Below, piece by piece: positions 61,401 through 64,000 of a stretch of DNA of 64,000 nucleotides. The DNA is from Burhinus oedicnemus (taxonomy: Eukaryota; Chordata; Aves; Charadriiformes; Burhinidae): assembly GCA_008921705.1 (NCBI GenBank), contig VFFE01009197.1, positions 1,944,523 to 2,008,522 of the forward strand. Direction: 5' to 3'. The notes under the pieces were generated by a model, which saw nothing but the letters and a program-made list of their open reading frames with translations, was not told where the DNA came from and did no database searches. The stretch's first letter is position 1. Each line of letters begins with the position of its first letter. The position numbers and the translations under genes were made by a program.

Positions 61401-63975
61401 ATCTCTAGCCAGGTTGTTCTCAGCCAAACAAGGAAAAGCCTTTGGTAGACGAGATGCTGAACATGCTGAAATCCAGCTGTGTTACCAAAGAGTTTTATTT
61501 CTTCTTTAAAGATCCTTTCAAAAATGATGATGAATTAAAATGCTTTTGAAAGCACAGAAGAAACTGCATTTACATCTCTTACTTGTATCTCTCTCGCATA
61601 AAAGAAACTGCAGTTGTTACTGCAAAAGCTAAAACTTGTCTGCTGGTGATAGATGTGTACGAATGAGAAGTGAAAGTTCGTTTTATTCTTAACAGCCCAG
61701 TGCCACAGTCAGCGTTTCAGCCTCTTAATCAATCAATGTCAGACAGTGTCACAGTCACTAAGCACCACAGTTAGCACTGCGCTACCCTATTACTCCCATT
61801 ACTACTCCTGCTGTTAAATGGGCTCTGCTTCAGAATTTCTTTTGTCAGAAGACAGGCTAGGAGTGTGTGAAAAACTGTTTTGCTGAAAATACTTGCTGGG
61901 CTTTGAGACATCCAGACGTCTGCTGTCTTCTCAGCTGGCTTCAGTGGGCAGATGGCTAGGAAGCGAAAGTTTCTGCAGAGGAGGGCACAGTCAATAAGGT
62001 TGAAAGACAATACATCAACTATGTGAAGGGAAGGGACGAAAAGGAAAGAAAAAAAAAGAGTAGCCTGGAATATACCATTGTAGATGACTCCAGTAGTACC
62101 TGAATCTCCCATTCTGGTGTAGTTTCTGTCCCTAGTACTGGAATTACTAAAGCAGGCCAGCTGGTATAGGGATGGATGGAGTGGCTGCTACATCACTTTG
62201 CTGTTCTAACCTTGCTGGTGTGTCATGGACAGGGTATGGGTTGCCCTTCAAGAGTGCTTATCAGCTCTTGATCTTCAGCTTTATTGTAGTCTCTAATGTG
62301 AGGATTGAAATGTAAATCAAGCCAAACACATTGCTTTTGTCATTCAACTTCATGCTGCAGTCTTATTGCATTGGTCCTACCCATACCTTCATTTTTTTCA
62401 TCTTGGATTGATTGCTCAAAGGAGTTAGGGAGAAGTATTTTTTTTAAAAACACATAGCTTCTAGAAATAGGAAGAGACGAGGGAGTTTTTTTAAGGGGTT
62501 GCTGTCAAGTATGATCTAGAAATTTTTTCTTTGAAGAGTGTAAGGTTTATATGGTAGTCTTAAAAAAAATACAGTTCCAGTGTGAAAAAGATAATGGTGG
62601 AAAAATCATTTTCTACCTGACAAAGAAGCATAGTTTGCTACTCCGAACAAAAGGCTGAGGGATCCAGTGAAAATCTAAGTCTATTATCTCCTAAACCAGG
62701 GCCTCTAGGAAAACATTAACACACACCTTATCTACAGTTGTTGTGGGAGATGTAGGGTTTTCACCCTGCATAACCCCTCTTCAGATGCAGACACCATACC
62801 AGCATTTCTTTCATCATGTCCAGTAGATGTATAACCATGAAGTGGTGAAGAAGGCCCTGCCTTCTTCCCCTTATCCCCAACTAGCAGTGCTGGTGGGATG
62901 CTCAGAGAGGACCTTCAAGCTGCTAGCTTAAAGATGATGCACAGAGCATACGCTTCTTCCAGATAGCACCTCCAGACCATGCCTGGGATCTCACCTGAAG
63001 GTCCTCCTTGGCCAAACAGCCCCAAGGGATCCTGTGGCTGAGCCCTGTGCCTCTGAGCCATCCTCCCTGCTGCATGGTAGACAGATGGTCACTACTGAGC
63101 ATAGTGTCCACACAGGCGCGTGGGGAGTACAAACTCACCAGTACGTACAATGAATTCTGAAATAAAGCTCTAAAAGTACCAGCTAAATGTTATTACTTTA
63201 AATACTTAGCTTTTTTTCCTCTCCACTGTGTTTTGGAGCTCATCATTAACCAAGCACGTAGCTACACACTTCTGTGGTGGTTCACGACCACCACCTAGTG
63301 AACAGTTTTTTTTCGCTGCTGTGTTCAGAAAGGCGCAATACTTTGCACGGGGTGGTTCAGGTGGTCTCCCTTTACTGTGGGGCTTTTAGAAATTCCCAGC
63401 CCTTAGAACAGAATTACTTTGTTTTGCTGTGTATGATTATGATGAACTGTAAAGAAGAAAAATTTAGTCCTCCATGCAGCAATAAGTCCTACGTGCAGCA
63501 GCATTTTAGGAGATGTAAGAACTGCAACAGCACGTGTGTTGGGGTTTTTCAAGATGTAACGGTAGATCTGTACTTATCTTTGTAGAAATGTGCTCTGCAT
63601 AATATTTCCATCACACCTGTTTTTTGTTCACAATTGTTATTTTTCGTGTTTATCAGACCTTTAACTGTTTGAATACAGATGGTGCAAAACCTGTGAATGT
63701 TACTACAACAGAGATTATAGATATCAAGAATGAATGCATACTGCACCTTCTTGCATGTTTGTGCAGTACTTCTGTGACTATCAACACATGATATTGAACA
63801 TGAAATCATTGGGGAATGTGTGTACAGGCGATATCCTAATCCTCTGGTTTGCTTTGAGGTCCTTACCCCTTTGTGCGTGTATTCACCATTGGGTGCTGCA
63901 TTTATTGTGAACCATTTAGCTCTTTCTGAGGTGGACTCTCTGTGCAGGCCTGGGGGTATCTCACTGCAGAAACCA
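58441..63975. other. Intergenic sequence to window end
   Basis: Unique sequence with no recognised gene; in particular no WNT7A coding sequence (no cysteine-rich Wnt C-terminus) on either strand. A perfect-stem hairpin next to a CTCF-like word lies at 63274-63300. Confidence 0.7.
63274..63294. other. Perfect 8-bp inverted repeat
   Basis: GTGGTGGT, five-base loop, ACCACCAC. The right arm runs into ACCACCTAGTG, which resembles the reverse CTCF core. Confidence 0.7.
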
Positions 63976-64000
63976 CCCCCCCCCCCCCCCCCCCCCCCCC
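63976..64000. repeat. C homopolymer at window edge (25 C or more)
   Basis: Twenty-five consecutive C run to the last base of the window, so the true length is unknown. It may be a real poly-C/poly-G tract or an assembly or sequencing artefact next to a gap. Confidence 0.9.

Noticed and set aside
38256..64000. WNT7A 3' exon on the minus strand
   Set aside because: Searched by eye for the cysteine-rich Wnt C-terminus; no frame resembles it, so the gene must lie beyond the window.
63976..64000. Telomere or satellite
   Set aside because: The run is pure C with no TTAGGG/CCCTAA units.

Overview
The window is vertebrate, almost certainly avian, genomic DNA. It has long introns with GT-AG borders, two CR1 retrotransposon tails carrying the bird-type 8-bp terminal repeat (ATTCTATG-like), an avian-type endogenous retrovirus LTR, and no compact prokaryote-like gene packing. 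The only protein-coding gene I can support is the 3' two-thirds of FBLN2 (fibulin-2), on the + strand. Species cannot be fixed from the sequence.

Positions 704-37674 carry 16 FBLN2 coding exons. They total 2,396 nt including the stop, which is about 798 residues if every exon is used. The reading frame closes across all 15 internal junctions. Three anaphylatoxin-like modules (exons at 704, 6522 and 10726) are followed by eleven EGF modules, mostly one per exon and mostly calcium-binding (DxDEC/DxNEC), and then the C-terminal fibulin module (exon at 37317, stop at 37672-37674). The signal peptide and large cysteine-rich N-terminal region lie to the left of the window. The 11 exons from 12354 to 32011 are all multiples of three and phase 1 at both ends, so each could be skipped without shifting frame. 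The exon at 17076-17216 (47 codons) corresponds to the EGF3 cassette that separates the long and short fibulin-2 isoforms.

The introns hold CR1 fragments (2281-2895 minus, 5430-6002 plus, an older piece near 16760-16930), fainter ancient CR1/L3-like and tRNA-SINE/MIR-like relics, and otherwise unique sequence. A 3' UTR of about 0.6 kb ends at an AATAAA at 38231.

From about 38.3 kb to 64 kb I see no recognisable gene. In other amniotes the next gene in this direction is WNT7A, in convergent orientation, but no WNT7A coding sequence is visible. This intergenic tract contains one minus-strand solo LTR (about 41543-42238) with a TATA box and a near-perfect 5-bp target duplication. It also holds a G-quadruplex-prone tract, CTCF-like motifs, a long AT-rich stretch that looks like a conserved regulatory element (about 57960-58440), and a 25-base C homopolymer at the window edge.

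I did not find a previously undescribed system. The most interesting points are in FBLN2 itself: a seventh cysteine in the alternatively spliced EGF3 module, loss of a near-invariant glycine in EGF1, and splice-site features suggesting regulated exons.
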